This document shows positions 54,147-64,000 of a DNA stretch of 64,000 nt, one piece after another. A program made the translations under genes and the position numbers. Each line of letters begins with the position of its first letter. The stretch's first letter is position 1. Under the pieces are notes generated by a model, which was given only the letters and a program-made list of their open reading frames with translations, ran no database searches and had not been told where the DNA came from. Source of the DNA: Chionoecetes opilio (lineage: Eukaryota > Arthropoda > Malacostraca > Decapoda > Majidae); NCBI GenBank assembly GCA_016584305.1, contig JACEEZ010007257.1, forward strand, positions 243,501 through 307,500, read 5' to 3'.

Positions 54147-55848
54147 TTTTTTTTTTTTATTTTTTTTTTTTATTTTTTTTTTTTTATACTTCACAAGGAA
54201 CTGGCCAAGGGCACAACAAAAATGGGTAACACAAAGCCCGCTTAGTTGCCAGTCCCTATAAAGAAGACAGTAAGAGAATAAAATAAAAACAGAGGGGTAG
54301 GCCAATTTAGTTCGGGAGGTGTCTTGTTACTCTTCTTTTGAAAAGATTTAAGTCATAGGAAAGTGGAAAAATAGAAACAGGAAGAGAGTTCCAGAGTTTA
54401 CCAGTGAAAGGGATGAAAGAGTAAAGATACTGATTAACTCTTGCATTAGGAAGATGGACAGAATAGGGATGAGAATGAGTAGAAAGTCTTGTGCAGCGAG
54501 GCTGCGGGAGTGGGGGAGGCATGCAGTTAGCAAGTTCAGAAGAGCAGTGCGCATGAAAATAACGGTAGAAGAGAGCAAGAGAAGCAACATTGCGGAGGTG
54601 ATTTAAAGATTGAAGACAGTCTGTCAGAGGAGAGGAGTTGATGAGACGAAAAGCTTTTGACTCAACCCTGTTTAGGAGAGCTGTATGAGTGGATCCTCCC
54701 CAAACATGTGAGACATACTCCATACATGGGCGGATGGATAAGGCCCCTGTAGAGAGCAAGCAATTGGGAGGGAGAAAAAAAAGGACACAGACGCCACAGC
54801 ACACCTAACTTCTTAGAAGCTGTTTTAGCAAGAGATGAGATGTGAGATGTGATGAGATATAGTATAGGATAGTCCAAGAATGTTCATTGTAGAAGAAGGA
54901 GATAGTTGTGTCATTAAAGAAGGGGATAGTTATCTGGTAGGTTTTGTCGAGTAGATAGGTGAAGAAATTGGGTTTTTGAGGCATTGAACAAAACAAGGTT
55001 TGCTTTGCCCCAGTCAGAAATTATAGAAAGGTCAGAAGTTAGGCGCTCGGTGGCATCTCTCCGTGAATCACTTAGTTTCTGTTGAATTGGATGTCTAATA
55101 AACGACGTTGAAAAATGCAGGGTAGAATCATCAGCGTAGGAGTGGATAGGGTTTGAGTTAGACTTAGATCATTAATGAATAATAGAAAGAGAGTGGGAGG
55201 GAGGACAGAACCCTGGGGAACACCAGTATTGACAGATTTAGGAGAACAATGTCCGTCTACAGTAGCTGCAATAGAATGATTTGAAAGGAAACATAGATGA
55301 AGGTACAGAGAGAAGGATAGAAACCGAATGAGGGTAGTTTGCAAATTAAAGATTTGTGCCAGACTCTATCAAAAGCTTTTGATATGTCAAGGGCAGCAGC
55401 AAAAGTTTCCCCGAAACCCCTAAAGGAGGATGTCCAAGATTCAGTTAGGAAAGCTAAAAGATCGCCAGTAGATCGCCCTTTACGGAAAACGTACTGACGA
55501 TCAGATAGAAGATTGTGAGCAGATATATGCTTAAGAATCTTCTTATTAAGTATAGATTCAAACGCTTTAGAAAGGCAGGAAGTCAAAGCTATAGGACGGT
55601 AGTTTGAAGGATTAGAACGGTCACCCTTCTTAGAAACAGGTTGGATGTGAGCAAACTTCCAGCAAGAAGGAAAGGTGGAAGTAGATAGACAAAGACAGAA
55701 AAGTTTGACCAGGCAGGGTGCAAGCACAGAAGCACAGTTTTTGAGAACAATAGGAGGGACTCCGTCAGGACCGTAAGCCTTCCGAGGATCTAGGCCAGAA
55801 AGGGCAAAGAAAACATCATTACGAAGGATCTTAATAACACTAGAAACG
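54147..55848 (-). mobile_element. family-B LINE copy 6, 5'-truncated, inserted in a gypsy element
   Basis: T-rich 3' end at 54147-54186, the family UTR, C-terminal region (54804-54307 readable) and RT (55901-55257; AYGPDGVPPIVLKNCASVL, ALDISKAFDRVWHKS). A deletion removes part of the sequence near 54850-54865. Its 5' end at about 55845 joins retropepsin-coding sequence of the LTR element, so it inserted into that element or recombined with it. Confidence 0.85.
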
Positions 55849-56955
55849 CTTCTAAGCACTGCTAGAAAATTTGGTAGAGCAAGTGATGTCGTTGCGCACA
55901 TATACGCAATAGCCAGCTTTGGATTGAAAATGAGAATGAAAATGAGAAATGCATGCTATTATAACTGTTGGCAACTCCTCTTCTGTAAATTCCTCTCGCA
56001 TTGTTGAAATACCTATCAGGAAGTCAGCAGGGAATGATAATCCTTTTGATATATGGAAACAGATAGGTGTTGCAGGCACGAATTCCTCAAACTTTAAGTG
56101 AAGCCATACTTTACCAATGACAGGGAATTTCTTGCAATCTAAACCTGTCAGTCTGATTGACGGAGGTTCTAAGAAGAGGACAGATTTTGTTTGTTTACTT
56201 AATGCATTCAGCGTATCTATGTCCATGATATTTGCTCCTGCACCTGTGTCCATAAAAGCAGTTAATTGCTTATCCTTGTGTATGACAGGCACAGTGAGAA
56301 CTTCGTATAAAGTAGATGTTCCTATAAGTACCTCGGCTAAATCATCATCATTTACCGTAATGTCACTTCGAAGGTACCCTGTAAATGCTTGCTTAGTAAT
56401 ATGAGCAGTAATGATAGGTTTAACCTTGTCTGGCATATGGGTAAAGGAAAAAATTGCTTTCCTATGTTAACTTCTGGTGAAGCCTGTTCTAATTTCTCAT
56501 TGCGTGTGTCTGCATGAGGGACATATGTTACGTATTAAGTGTTGTTGCCTTTGTTGCAAACTACGGCACTCGTTAGAGTTATGTCTCCAGGAATTGTGAT
56601 ATATACAGTAGTTTCTCGTAAATTGCGTACCGATTGTAGTCTATTGATCTACAATGTGACAGAGTATATGTCCTGGGACTTTGCAAAAAACCCCACAAAA
56701 ATACCTATCATTTGCGTAATTGTAGCTATTATGCCTTTGATATTGCCACTTCACCTGATACGGTGGACTTGTGTAATGCTTATATTGCATATTGCGGGAA
56801 GAATATCTACTTCTACCGTGGGGAGAAGGGAAAAAGTTGTGGGAATAATGCGGTCTAAAATTTCGCCTTGTGTAAAAAGGATAGCCATATGTTTGCTGAA
56901 CACCATGATTTAAGTGCCCTGACGGTGCCTGAACAGATGTACTGTAGGTAGCCAT
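55849..56955 (-). pseudogene. Ty3/gypsy-type gag end and retropepsin fragment
   Basis: Minus strand. 56955-56641 is a Tyr/His/Arg-rich, nucleocapsid-like stretch. A zinc-knuckle-like CIYHNSWRHNSNEC (C-x2-H-x4-H-x4-C form) is readable near 56610-56570 in another frame. 56436-55849 is open for 194 codons and carries the aspartic protease motif AFMDTGAGANIMD, the DTGA active site being near 56250. It cleaves the element's own polyprotein in intact relatives. It is cut at 55848 by family-B copy 6 and has no RT next to it. Frame changes between gag and protease may be decay. Confidence 0.7.
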
Positions 56956-57041
56956 TGTAATTGTAAATGGAAATGGAGGTTAAAATAGCACTATTCTTCT
57001 TCTTAGGTTGAAATTGCCCGTAAACCTGTTGTGTATGTGAA

Positions 57042-57057
57042 CGTCACTGTGACACCA
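57042..57057 (-). promoter_or_regulatory. putative primer-binding site of the LTR element
   Basis: On the minus strand TGGTGTCACAGTGACG begins three bases after the LTR end TAACA. Primer-binding sites of LTR elements start with TGG, complementary to tRNA CCA ends. Which tRNA would pair is not determined. Confidence 0.5.
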
Positions 57058-58042
57058 CTGTGTTAGACACTAAATGTATATACCTGCTCACCGAAAACTG
57101 TAAAATATTACTTAGCTGGTAGCTATACACTAGCATTGGTGAATGATAAGGTGAGGTCCCGGTGAGTGAAGGATGAACACAGCCGGTGGTTGGGTGACTG
57201 GATGAAGGATGTTCAGTTGCCGGAGGAACACAATCTGTTAAAGAGGTCATATAAGAAAAAGAAAAAAACATATAAATATACAAATAAGAAATATAAACGA
57301 TATACTCAGGCAGTTGTGGTGGTGCGCCGTGCGCTCAGGTCCATGAGGAACGGGTGGTGTGTGGTAGTGAGTGCCTCGTCAGGACTATGGTGAGGTCGGA
57401 GGGTACGGGTGGTGAGCTGAGTCAGCTGTCTGGTGCGGGCGGAGGGAGGTGGTGGTGTTGCCGGTGTTGCGGGAGGGTATTGGCGTTGCGCTGGGTCATG
57501 ACGAGATGGGGGTGGGGTGGGGTGGGGGGCGTGTTGCCGGATATATGTGTGTGTTGTACAGGTTTCTGACGGTCGTTCGTAATGTGAACGCTGGTATCTT
57601 GACTGGAGAGTGGTGAGACGTTGATGTCAGGCAGCGCGATGTTATGGAGTGGAGCGCTGTCGACCTTGTGTGTAAAGAATGCGTTGACACTGCAGGTTTG
57701 CTTGTAGAAGTAATGTCTCCTCTCTTGTAGAAGGAATTTTGATATACGTCTTGCTTATAGACTTGTAGTAAGTTGCTGGCTGGTTGTGTTGCGTTAGTTT
57801 ACGTCTTGAGAACGAAGATAATGGCTTGGTTGTGCTTGGTGGTTGCGGTAAAAGTACGTAGGTGCTTGGTTGTTGGTTGTGGTTGTGGTATTGGTTGTTA
57901 ACTGGCTGGTTGTGGTTGATAATAAGCGTCGGAGAACGTTACAGGACTGTGGTTGGACGTTATTGTACGTTGTAGTATGGTAGAGTTAAATTGAATGTAT
58001 GGAAGTTATAATACGTGTTATACTTGTGTGATAATAGTTGTA

Positions 58043-58679
58043 CAGGGAGGTCCCGTTATACGAGAATCCGATGATACGAGATGTGTAAATTAGGGTCTAT
58101 TTTCAATATACGAGATCGAAAATCCAATGATACAACATTCAAACTGGGGTGAGTAAAATTATCAAGTTCAAAATGTGCGCCCTACCACTCCTGGGCTGGA
58201 CAAAGGGGGATTTGGTTGACCCCAGTGAGGTCACCCCTAGCAGGCCGTGACCTGAAGGGTAATTAAGCATATGGCGCGGCCTGACATCTAGGGGTAATTA
58301 GCAGGTGTGCGGCCCCAACCTTGGGACTGCAGTCAGGTCACCCCTAGCAAGGCGTGACCTGAAGGGTAATTAAGCATATGGCGCGGCCTGACCTTTAGGG
58401 GTAATTAGCAGGTGTGCGGCCCCAATCTTGGGACCCCTACTTTCTCTTGCATTTGTACTCTTGCACTTGCACTTGCACTCTTGCGTCGTCCCCTACATTA
58501 CAACGTCTTTTTTGCTTGTTATGCATGTTGTATGTTTAATTAATGTGCAGTTATGTTATTTTGTGTGCTATTTTCTCTTTCAGAATGCTTTTTCTACAGA
58601 ATTGGCAGTACAGTGTGGGTAATATAGACGCTGTGTGTTTGTTGTGTTTGCTATAGTTTATTTTAGCTTGAAAAACATG

Positions 58680-58739
<60 letters not shown>

Positions 58740-58857
58740 ATGGGGTCCTGGAACCAAACCTATATTTTACCATTAGTTATGTGTTTCGTTATACGAGATT
58801 TCGCTTTACGAGTATGCCAGGTGGAACCTAACTGCTCGTATCTTCGGGACCTCCCTG
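58043..58857. mobile_element. pogo/Tigger-like MITE (815 bp) inside the LTR
   Basis: Ends CAGGGAGGTCCCG and its perfect reverse complement, then TATACGAG-type subterminal similarity, flanked by TA on both sides (58041-58042, 58858-58859). Inside are two tandem 107-bp units (starting 58228 and 58335) and a T run at 58682-58738. No transposase reading. Confidence 0.85.
58228..58440 (+). repeat. 107-bp tandem duplication inside a MITE
   Basis: AGGTCACCCCTAGCA starts at 58228 and again at 58335. Each unit also holds GGGTAATTAAGCATATGGCG and AATTAGCAGGTGTGCGGCC. The second unit is nearly complete. Confidence 0.85.
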
Positions 58858-58944
58858 TATTTTAATAGTAATAGTAATGCAAGTTATTATATATGTTAGA
58901 AGTGATTACTGACTGACACACACACAAACAGGCCACTCGTAACA

Positions 58945-58958
58945 CTATCTCCCTCTTC
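58945..58958 (-). promoter_or_regulatory. polypurine tract before the LTR
   Basis: Minus-strand GAAGAGGGAGATAG ends directly at the first base of the LTR (TGTTACGAG). This is the normal place and composition of the plus-strand primer of an LTR retrotransposon, and it shows that retroelement internal sequence lies to the right of this LTR. Confidence 0.55.
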
Positions 58959-59067
58959 AATGAGTGGGCGACCCGACCATAAACCATAACAAAAGAAAGT
59001 GTGCATATAAAAATGTGAACCATGAACATACCAAAAAAAGCATGTAAAATATTTATAATTATTATTA

Positions 59068-59102
<35 letters not shown>

Positions 59103-60040
59103 AAAGAACTGGCCAAGGGCACAACAAAAATGGGTAACACAAAGCCCGCTGAGTTGCCAGTCCCTATAAAGAAAACAGTAAGAGAATAAAATAAAAAAGA
59201 GGGGTGAGCCAATTTAGTTCGGGAGGTGTCTTGTTACTCCTCTTTTGAAAAGATTTAAGTCGTAGGAAAGTGGAAAAATAGAAACAGGAAGAGAGTTCCA
59301 GAGTTTACCAGTGAAAGGGATGAAAGGGTAAAGATACTGATTAACTCTTGCATTAGAAAGATGGACAGAATAGGGATGAGCATGAGTAGAGTCTTGTGCA
59401 GCGAGGCCGCGGGAGGGGGGGAGGCATGCAGTTAGCAAGTTCAGAAGAGCAGTGAGCATGAAAATAACGGTAGAAGATAGCAAGAGAAGCAACATTGCGG
59501 CGGTGATTTAAAGATTGAAGACAGTCAGTCAGAGGAGAGGAGTTGATGAGACGAAAAGCTTTTGACTCAACCCTGTTTAGGAGAGCTGTATGAGTGGATC
59601 CTCCCCAAACATGTGAGACATACTCCATACATGGGCGGATAAGGCCCCTGTAGAGAGCAAGCAATTGGGAGGGAGAAAAAAAAGGACGCAGACGCTACAG
59701 GACACCTAACTTCTTAGAAGCTGTTTTAGCAAGAGATGAGATGTGAGATTTCCAGTTCAGATTTTTAGTAAAGGATATTCCTAGAATGTTCATTGTAGAA
59801 GAAGGAGACAGTTGAGTGTCATTGAAGAAGAGGGGATAGTTATCTGGTAGGTTATGTCGAGTAGATAGGTGAAGAAATTGGGTTTTTGAGGTATTGAACA
59901 AAACAAGGTTTGCTTTGCCCCAATCAGAAATTATAGAAAGATCAGAAGTTAGACGCTCGGTGGCATCTCTCCGTGAATCACTTAGTTCCTGTTGAGTTGG
60001 ACGTCTAATAAACGACGTTGAAAAATGCAGGGTAGAATCA

Positions 60041-60769
60041 TCAGCGTAGGAGTGGATACTGGATAGGGCTTTGAGTTTGACTTAGAAGATCATTAATGAA
60101 TAATAGAAAGAGAGTGGGTGATAGGACAGAACCCTGGGGAACACCACTATTGATAGATTTAGGAGAAGAACAATGTCCGTCTACAGTAGCTGCAATAGAA
60201 CGGTTTGAAAGGAAACTTAAGATGAAGGTACAGAGAGAAGGATAGAAACCGAATGAGGGTAGTTTGGAAATTAAAGATGTGTGCCAGACTCTATCAAAAG
60301 CTTTTGATATGTCAAGGGCAACAGCAAAAGTTTCACCGAAACCCCTAAAGGAGGATAACCAAGATTTAGTTAGGAAAGCTAGAAGATCGCCAGTAGATCG
60401 CCCTTTACGGAAACCGTACTGACGATCAGATAGAAGATAGTGAGCAGATAGATGCTTAAGAATCTTCTTATTAAGTATAGATTCAAAAACTTTAGAAAGG
60501 TAGGAAGTCAAAGCTATAGGACGGTAGTTTGAAGGATTAGAACGGTCACCCTTCTTAGGAACAGGTTGGATGTGAGCAAACTTCCAGCAAGAAGGAAAGG
60601 TGAAAGTAGATAGACATAGATGGAAAAGTTTGACCAGGCAAGGTGAAAGCACAGAAGCACAGTTTTTGAGAACAATAGGAGGGACTCCGTCAGGACCGTA
60701 AGCCTTCCGAGGATCTAGGCCAGAAAGGGCAAAGAAAACATCATTTCGAAGGATCTTAATGACAGGCAT
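60041..60769 (-). pseudogene. family-B reverse transcriptase (copy 7), N-terminal and central part
   Basis: 242 open codons: VIKILRNDVFFALSGLDPRK, AYGPDGVPPIVLKNC, HIQPVPKKGDRSNPSNYRPI, RQYGFRKGRSTGDLLAFLT, ALDISKAFDRVWH and SGVPQGSVLSPTLFLLFIND. The frame is lost just before the YADD block by a short duplication near 60055-60065 (GGATACTGGATAGGG), so the catalytic pair falls in another frame. The upstream frame (61642-60806) holds the linker. This copy helps to define the family consensus. Confidence 0.8.
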
Positions 60770-60805
60770 AATATAGTCAGAGGGTGGAGGAGAAGGAGGA
60801 ATAAG

Positions 60806-61497
60806 TCATTCATCAACCAGAGTGGAATTTTTAGCAAAGGTTTGAGCGAAGAGTTCAGCTTTAGAAATAGATGAGACAGCTGTGGAGCCATCTGGGTGAA
60901 GCATAGGAGGGAAAGAAGAAGAAGAAAAATTGTTAGAGATGTTATTTGCTAGATGCCAGAAGTCACGAGAGGAATTTGATTCAGAAAGATTTTGACATTT
61001 TCTATGAATGAAAGAGTTTTTGGTAGGTTGAAGTAAAGATTTGGCATGATTACGGGCAGAAATATAAAGGGCATGAGTTTCAGGAGATGAATGCTTACGG
61101 TACCGTTTGTGAGCCACCTCTCTATCTCGGACAGCATGAGAACAAGCAGAGTTAAACCAAGGTTGACGGGCTTTACGATTAGAGAAAGTGTGTGGAATGT
61201 ACGCCTCCATGCCAGAGACTATGAGCTCAGTTATGCGCTCTGCACAAAGAGATGGGTCTTTGACATGGAAGCAGTAATCATTCCATGGAAAATCAGAGTA
61301 GTACTGCCTTAGGTCTTCCCACTTAACTGAGTTGAAGTGCCAGAAGCACCTCCGCTTAGGTGGGTCCCGAGACGGTACCGGAGCGATAGGACAGGTTACA
61401 GAAATAAGATTGTGAATGGAGGAACCCAACGGAGAGAATAGTTTCACAGAGTAAGCAGAAGGGTTAGTAGTTAGGAAAAGATCAAGAATGTTGGGCG
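60806..61497 (-). pseudogene. family-B endonuclease end and linker (copy 7)
   Basis: Open in one frame from the truncation to 60806: [16 protein letters not shown] and [11 protein letters not shown] are the last endonuclease blocks (the H of the SxH motif), then [20 protein letters not shown] and the linker [20 protein letters not shown]. The frame ends at a TGA at 60806 shortly before the RT. Confidence 0.75.
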
Positions 61498-61499
61498 TG

Positions 61500-62700
61500 T
61501 CAGTGGCTGTCAGAGCCTGATTCATCCTCCAGGCAATAATCATCCCATCGTATCGGCTTCCTCCTCTGCCTGCGATGTTTTGCCCCACCTGCGGGCGCCT
61601 GTTGAACAGTCTCCTCTTCTTCAGAGTGGTGCGGCGGCTCATCTAATCGCTGTTCAACGTCTGAGGTTGCTGGCGATACTGGCGTACCATCCGGTCTTAC
61701 GTTCGCCTCTCGCTCTAACGGACCGGCTGCCTTCTCCTCGTCACACTCCAGCGGAAGAGTCTTCTTCTTGACCTTGGTGGCCCCATGTGAACCGACCGGG
61801 CCCGTAGTATCGTCAAAGCCGGTCCACATGGACCACCTTGAGTTTTCCCTTTGGTCCCCACCGAATGCGGAAGGTAACCTCAGAGATCTTATCCACTATG
61901 GTATATGGTCCTTCCCAGGGGCTTTGCAGCTTGGGTGAGAGTTCTTTATTCCGGCGAGGATTGTGTAGCCAAACAGGATCACCTTCAGTGAAGCTGGCCG
62001 GCTTGGCTCCTCGGTCGTAGTTCCTCTTCATGGCCCTACCCGCGAGCTTCAGCTTGTATCGCACTTGGTGGTGGACTTCCTCTAAACGCTCCTGCAGGCC
62101 CATAGCGTAACCAGTAGTGACTGTGGGCAAGTGGTCATCGGGCGGCCGCCCAGTTGCAAGGTCCACCGGCAGACGGAGCTCCCTTCCCATCATAAGTCGA
62201 GCTGAGATGTAGGTCGTGGCTTCATGTTCCGCTGACCGGTAAGCCATGACGAGGGCGGGAAGTTTGCGGTCCCAGTCAGTCTGCCCCTCCGCGCAGTACG
62301 TGGCCAGCTCCTGCGCAATGGTCCGATTGAACCGTTCCACCATCCCGTCAGATTGGGACCGTATTGGAGTAGTTCTTGTCTTACGCAGGCTGAGGAGCTG
62401 GCAACACTCTTGGAACACATGGGACTCAAACTCTCGACCCTGGTCAGAGTGCAGCTCTCCCGGGACTCCAAATCTGGTGAAGAAATGTTCCACCAGCACT
62501 TCTGCCACAGTCTCTGCTTCATGATTAGGAATTGCAAATGCCTTTGGCCATTTAGTGAAATAATCCATGGCAACACATATATAACGATTACCTTGGGTGG
62601 TGGGGGGTAGTGGCCCGGCGATGTCGACTGCAACTCGTTCCATAGGCGCCCCCACTTGGTACAACTGTAAGGGTGCCCTGGTCTTCCGAACAGTGGCTAT
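61500..62700 (-). pseudogene. Ty3/gypsy integrase, core and C-terminal part
   Basis: Minus strand 62664-61813 is open for 283 codons. The catalytic core shows ERVAVDIAGPLPPTTQGN (first Asp), GELHSDQGREFES (second Asp) and SDGMVERFNRTI (Glu), the DDE triad of retroelement integrases. YDRGAKPASFTEGDPVWLHN and SPKLQSPWEGPYTIV then form the SH3-like C-terminal domain ending VVHVDRL. A TGA at 61813 stops the frame where gypsy proteins normally continue; another frame is open to 61500 with a basic and acidic tail. The zinc-binding N-terminus is missing beyond about 62700. Integrases insert the cDNA; this one is incomplete. Confidence 0.85.
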
Positions 62701-63154
62701 TACACACGTAGTGTAAGTGGGGTGCTTTGGTGTACTTGTGGTGTTACGTCGCCAGATATTGACACGCGTTTTCTTGGTATTGGTTTATTGAAGAAACGGT
62801 TCAACTGCAGAGAAAAACAAAATTCACAATGTAAGAACCACGTTTAACGAAATCAACCATTCTTAATCACAAATACAAATATTCCTGAATCAACTCAGTC
62901 CCCATAATAATCTCATCACGTTACACAGATTACGTAAAGCACTCATCCTTTATGTTAACTAGACCGCGAAGGTTCACGCCACAAATTCATATTTCATAAT
63001 CACAAGGTACTACACACCAAGTCTACTTACAATTTCTGGCGCTCTCTAGGTATTCACGAATCCAAACAAGTATCTACTGGGTGCATCCATAACCTAACGC
63101 AGCCACAAAAACACCTGGTGTTGCATTTGGTACAGCCTCACACCAGGTTACTTG
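62701..63154. other. unassigned sequence
   Basis: No continuation of the integrase N-terminus or RT is seen here, so the element is truncated at about 62700. TGTTACGTCG at 62741 recalls an LTR start on the + strand, but no matching end or partner was found. Confidence 0.35.
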
Positions 63155-63649
63155 TAGCGCATTTTCGTGACGTTCACCGCCCTGGTTCAGTCCAGTCCGG
63201 ACCAGGTCAGGGTGGACTGATGGTCGCGAAAATACATCGAGACTGGCCCCGTCCCATTCGTCGTTCCTATGGGCTGGGGGATCGAGTGGGCGGTAATGAA
63301 CTGAACTGTGGAGGCGGCAGGCGTCCATCTTGTCAATATCCTTTTTGTCGTCCGCCTTTTAACCTGTGCTGAAGACTTTACAACTACCACGCCTGTGATA
63401 CTTTAGTCTTATGGTCGGCCATCATGGTGTTTCATGTCTTATCAGCAGCACGAGAAGCTCCTGGTCGCCTTCCCCGCTGACTGTAGTGCGCATGCGCCAG
63501 TTTTCCCCACACTGGTCCAAGGTGGTCCTAGTATGTGGGTCGGACCGGACTGGACTGGGCTGAACCGTTCTAGACTGCCTCGCAAAAACAGTGACCGCCC
63601 AGGACTAGCCCAGTCCAGACCGGGCCAGAGCGGTCGCGAAAATACGCTA
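63155..63649. mobile_element. GC-rich TIR element (495 bp)
   Basis: The left end TAGCGCATTTTCGTGACG and the right end, reversed TAGCGTATTTTCGCGACC, are inverted, and the similarity continues inward with CTGG/GACTGG motifs for about 45 bases. A third copy of the GGTCGCGAAAATAC motif lies at 63222-63235. Non-coding, target duplication unclear. Confidence 0.5.
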
Positions 63650-64000
63650 TTGGTCTCGTGGCTACCCACGCTATAGTAGTGTCCCGGTGGCGAGGCTTGT
63701 GGTAGGGACACTGTTTCACTGGTGTGGTGGTGGTGTGGCGAGTCATGTCCTGTACCATACTGACACACACACTGATCTGTGGCGGTGTGGTGGGTGGTGG
63801 TGTGTCACTGTGGTGGTTCCAGTGTCTGTATAAATAACATGGTGGAGACAGAAATGAGCGTGGTACACACACAATCAGCTGGTCAGGCGTGGGTCTTGTG
63901 TTTACGCCTGGCTTAAGGGTTGCCAGACTGTAGAACAAACATTTTCGAAGATAACAGTATATCTTTTATACTGATAAACCATATTATATATAATATATAT
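63650..64000. other. unassigned sequence to the window end
   Basis: GTGGTGG-rich stretch at about 63720-63810 followed by AT-rich sequence. No gene is supported. Confidence 0.4.

Larger units (their letters stand above)
57061..58944 (-). repeat. long terminal repeat of a gypsy-type element, containing a MITE
   Basis: On the minus strand it begins TGTTACGAGTGGCC at 58944 and ends TCTAACA at 57061, giving TGTTA...TAACA ends. Without the 815-bp MITE at 58043-58857 and its TA duplication it is about 1.07 kb. A PPT-like sequence lies just outside the start and a PBS-like sequence just outside the end. The interior has many TGGTTGTGG-type repeats (about 57780-57920). A second LTR was not found in the window, so pairwise dating is not possible. 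Confidence 0.6.
59066..61497 (-). mobile_element. family-B LINE copy 7, longest unbroken copy
   Basis: T run at 59070-59095, family 3' UTR, C-terminal region, RT and the end of the endonuclease, all minus strand and collinear. The 5' end at about 61497 joins gypsy-element sequence. The break leaves polypurine tract and LTR on one side and integrase on the other, so it inserted into the LTR element. Confidence 0.9.

Overview
This is eukaryotic, almost certainly arthropod, DNA, and most like a decapod crustacean. It is mostly intron and intergenic sequence packed with transposable elements. I infer this from the density and mixture of elements: Jockey/CR1-type LINEs, tRNA-derived SINEs, pogo/Tigger-type TIR elements, a Ty3/gypsy element and hAT elements. 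Spliced exons with GT-AG borders and long microsatellites fit too. Nothing resembles a bacterial operon. The species call is inference.

Host gene. Two exons on the + strand read as one gene: 6851-7006, with a good acceptor and a GTAAGT donor, and 23381-24118, with a pyrimidine-rich acceptor and a stop codon. Their phases match (0/0). The 16.4-kb intron between them is a nested pile of mobile elements. I do not recognise the product.

Layout. 1-757: a tRNA-like SINE piece and unclassified DNA. 758-5945: two copies of one LINE family (family B, minus strand). The second is cut by a CR1-like tail with a 5-bp target duplication, and by a TTAA-flanked 1.07-kb TIR element. 7093-16117: a third family-B copy, split by a nearly full-length 4.4-kb CR1/L2-like LINE (8318-12714) and by a 2.5-kb pogo-like element (13344-15837) that itself carries a SINE and a foldback element. 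17023-18494: a pogo/Tigger element with a transposase N-terminus. 18785-21481: a decayed hAT transposon. 22701-28305: MITE-like elements and the host terminal exon. 29133-30523: a fourth family-B copy. 31000-33350: Tc1-like and Tigger remnants. 34128-35132: TA microsatellites around a MITE. 35133-37859: an apparently complete hAT transposon with a 740-codon open frame, matching terminal repeats and a perfect 8-bp target duplication. About 38290-46340: sequence of abnormal texture, with runs of four or more identical bases almost everywhere. It still shows smeared hAT and Tigger sequence, the Tigger part as a 4.9-kb palindrome, and looks like uncorrected sequence or an assembly artefact. 46354-49030: two decayed LINEs. 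50871-52040: a second TTAA-flanked TIR element. 53464-55848: two more family-B copies. 55849-62700: pieces of a Ty3/gypsy LTR element (gag/protease, one LTR with adjacent PBS and PPT, integrase), broken by a MITE and a seventh family-B copy. 62700-64000: a 495-bp TIR element in otherwise unassigned DNA.

Most candidate: the hAT pair. They share motifs with hAT-like catalytic spacing, have 8-bp duplications, show no visible BED zinc finger, and seem to have a 5' intron ending next to the start codon. The TTAA elements with internal TTTAAATG hairpins are the next most interesting objects.
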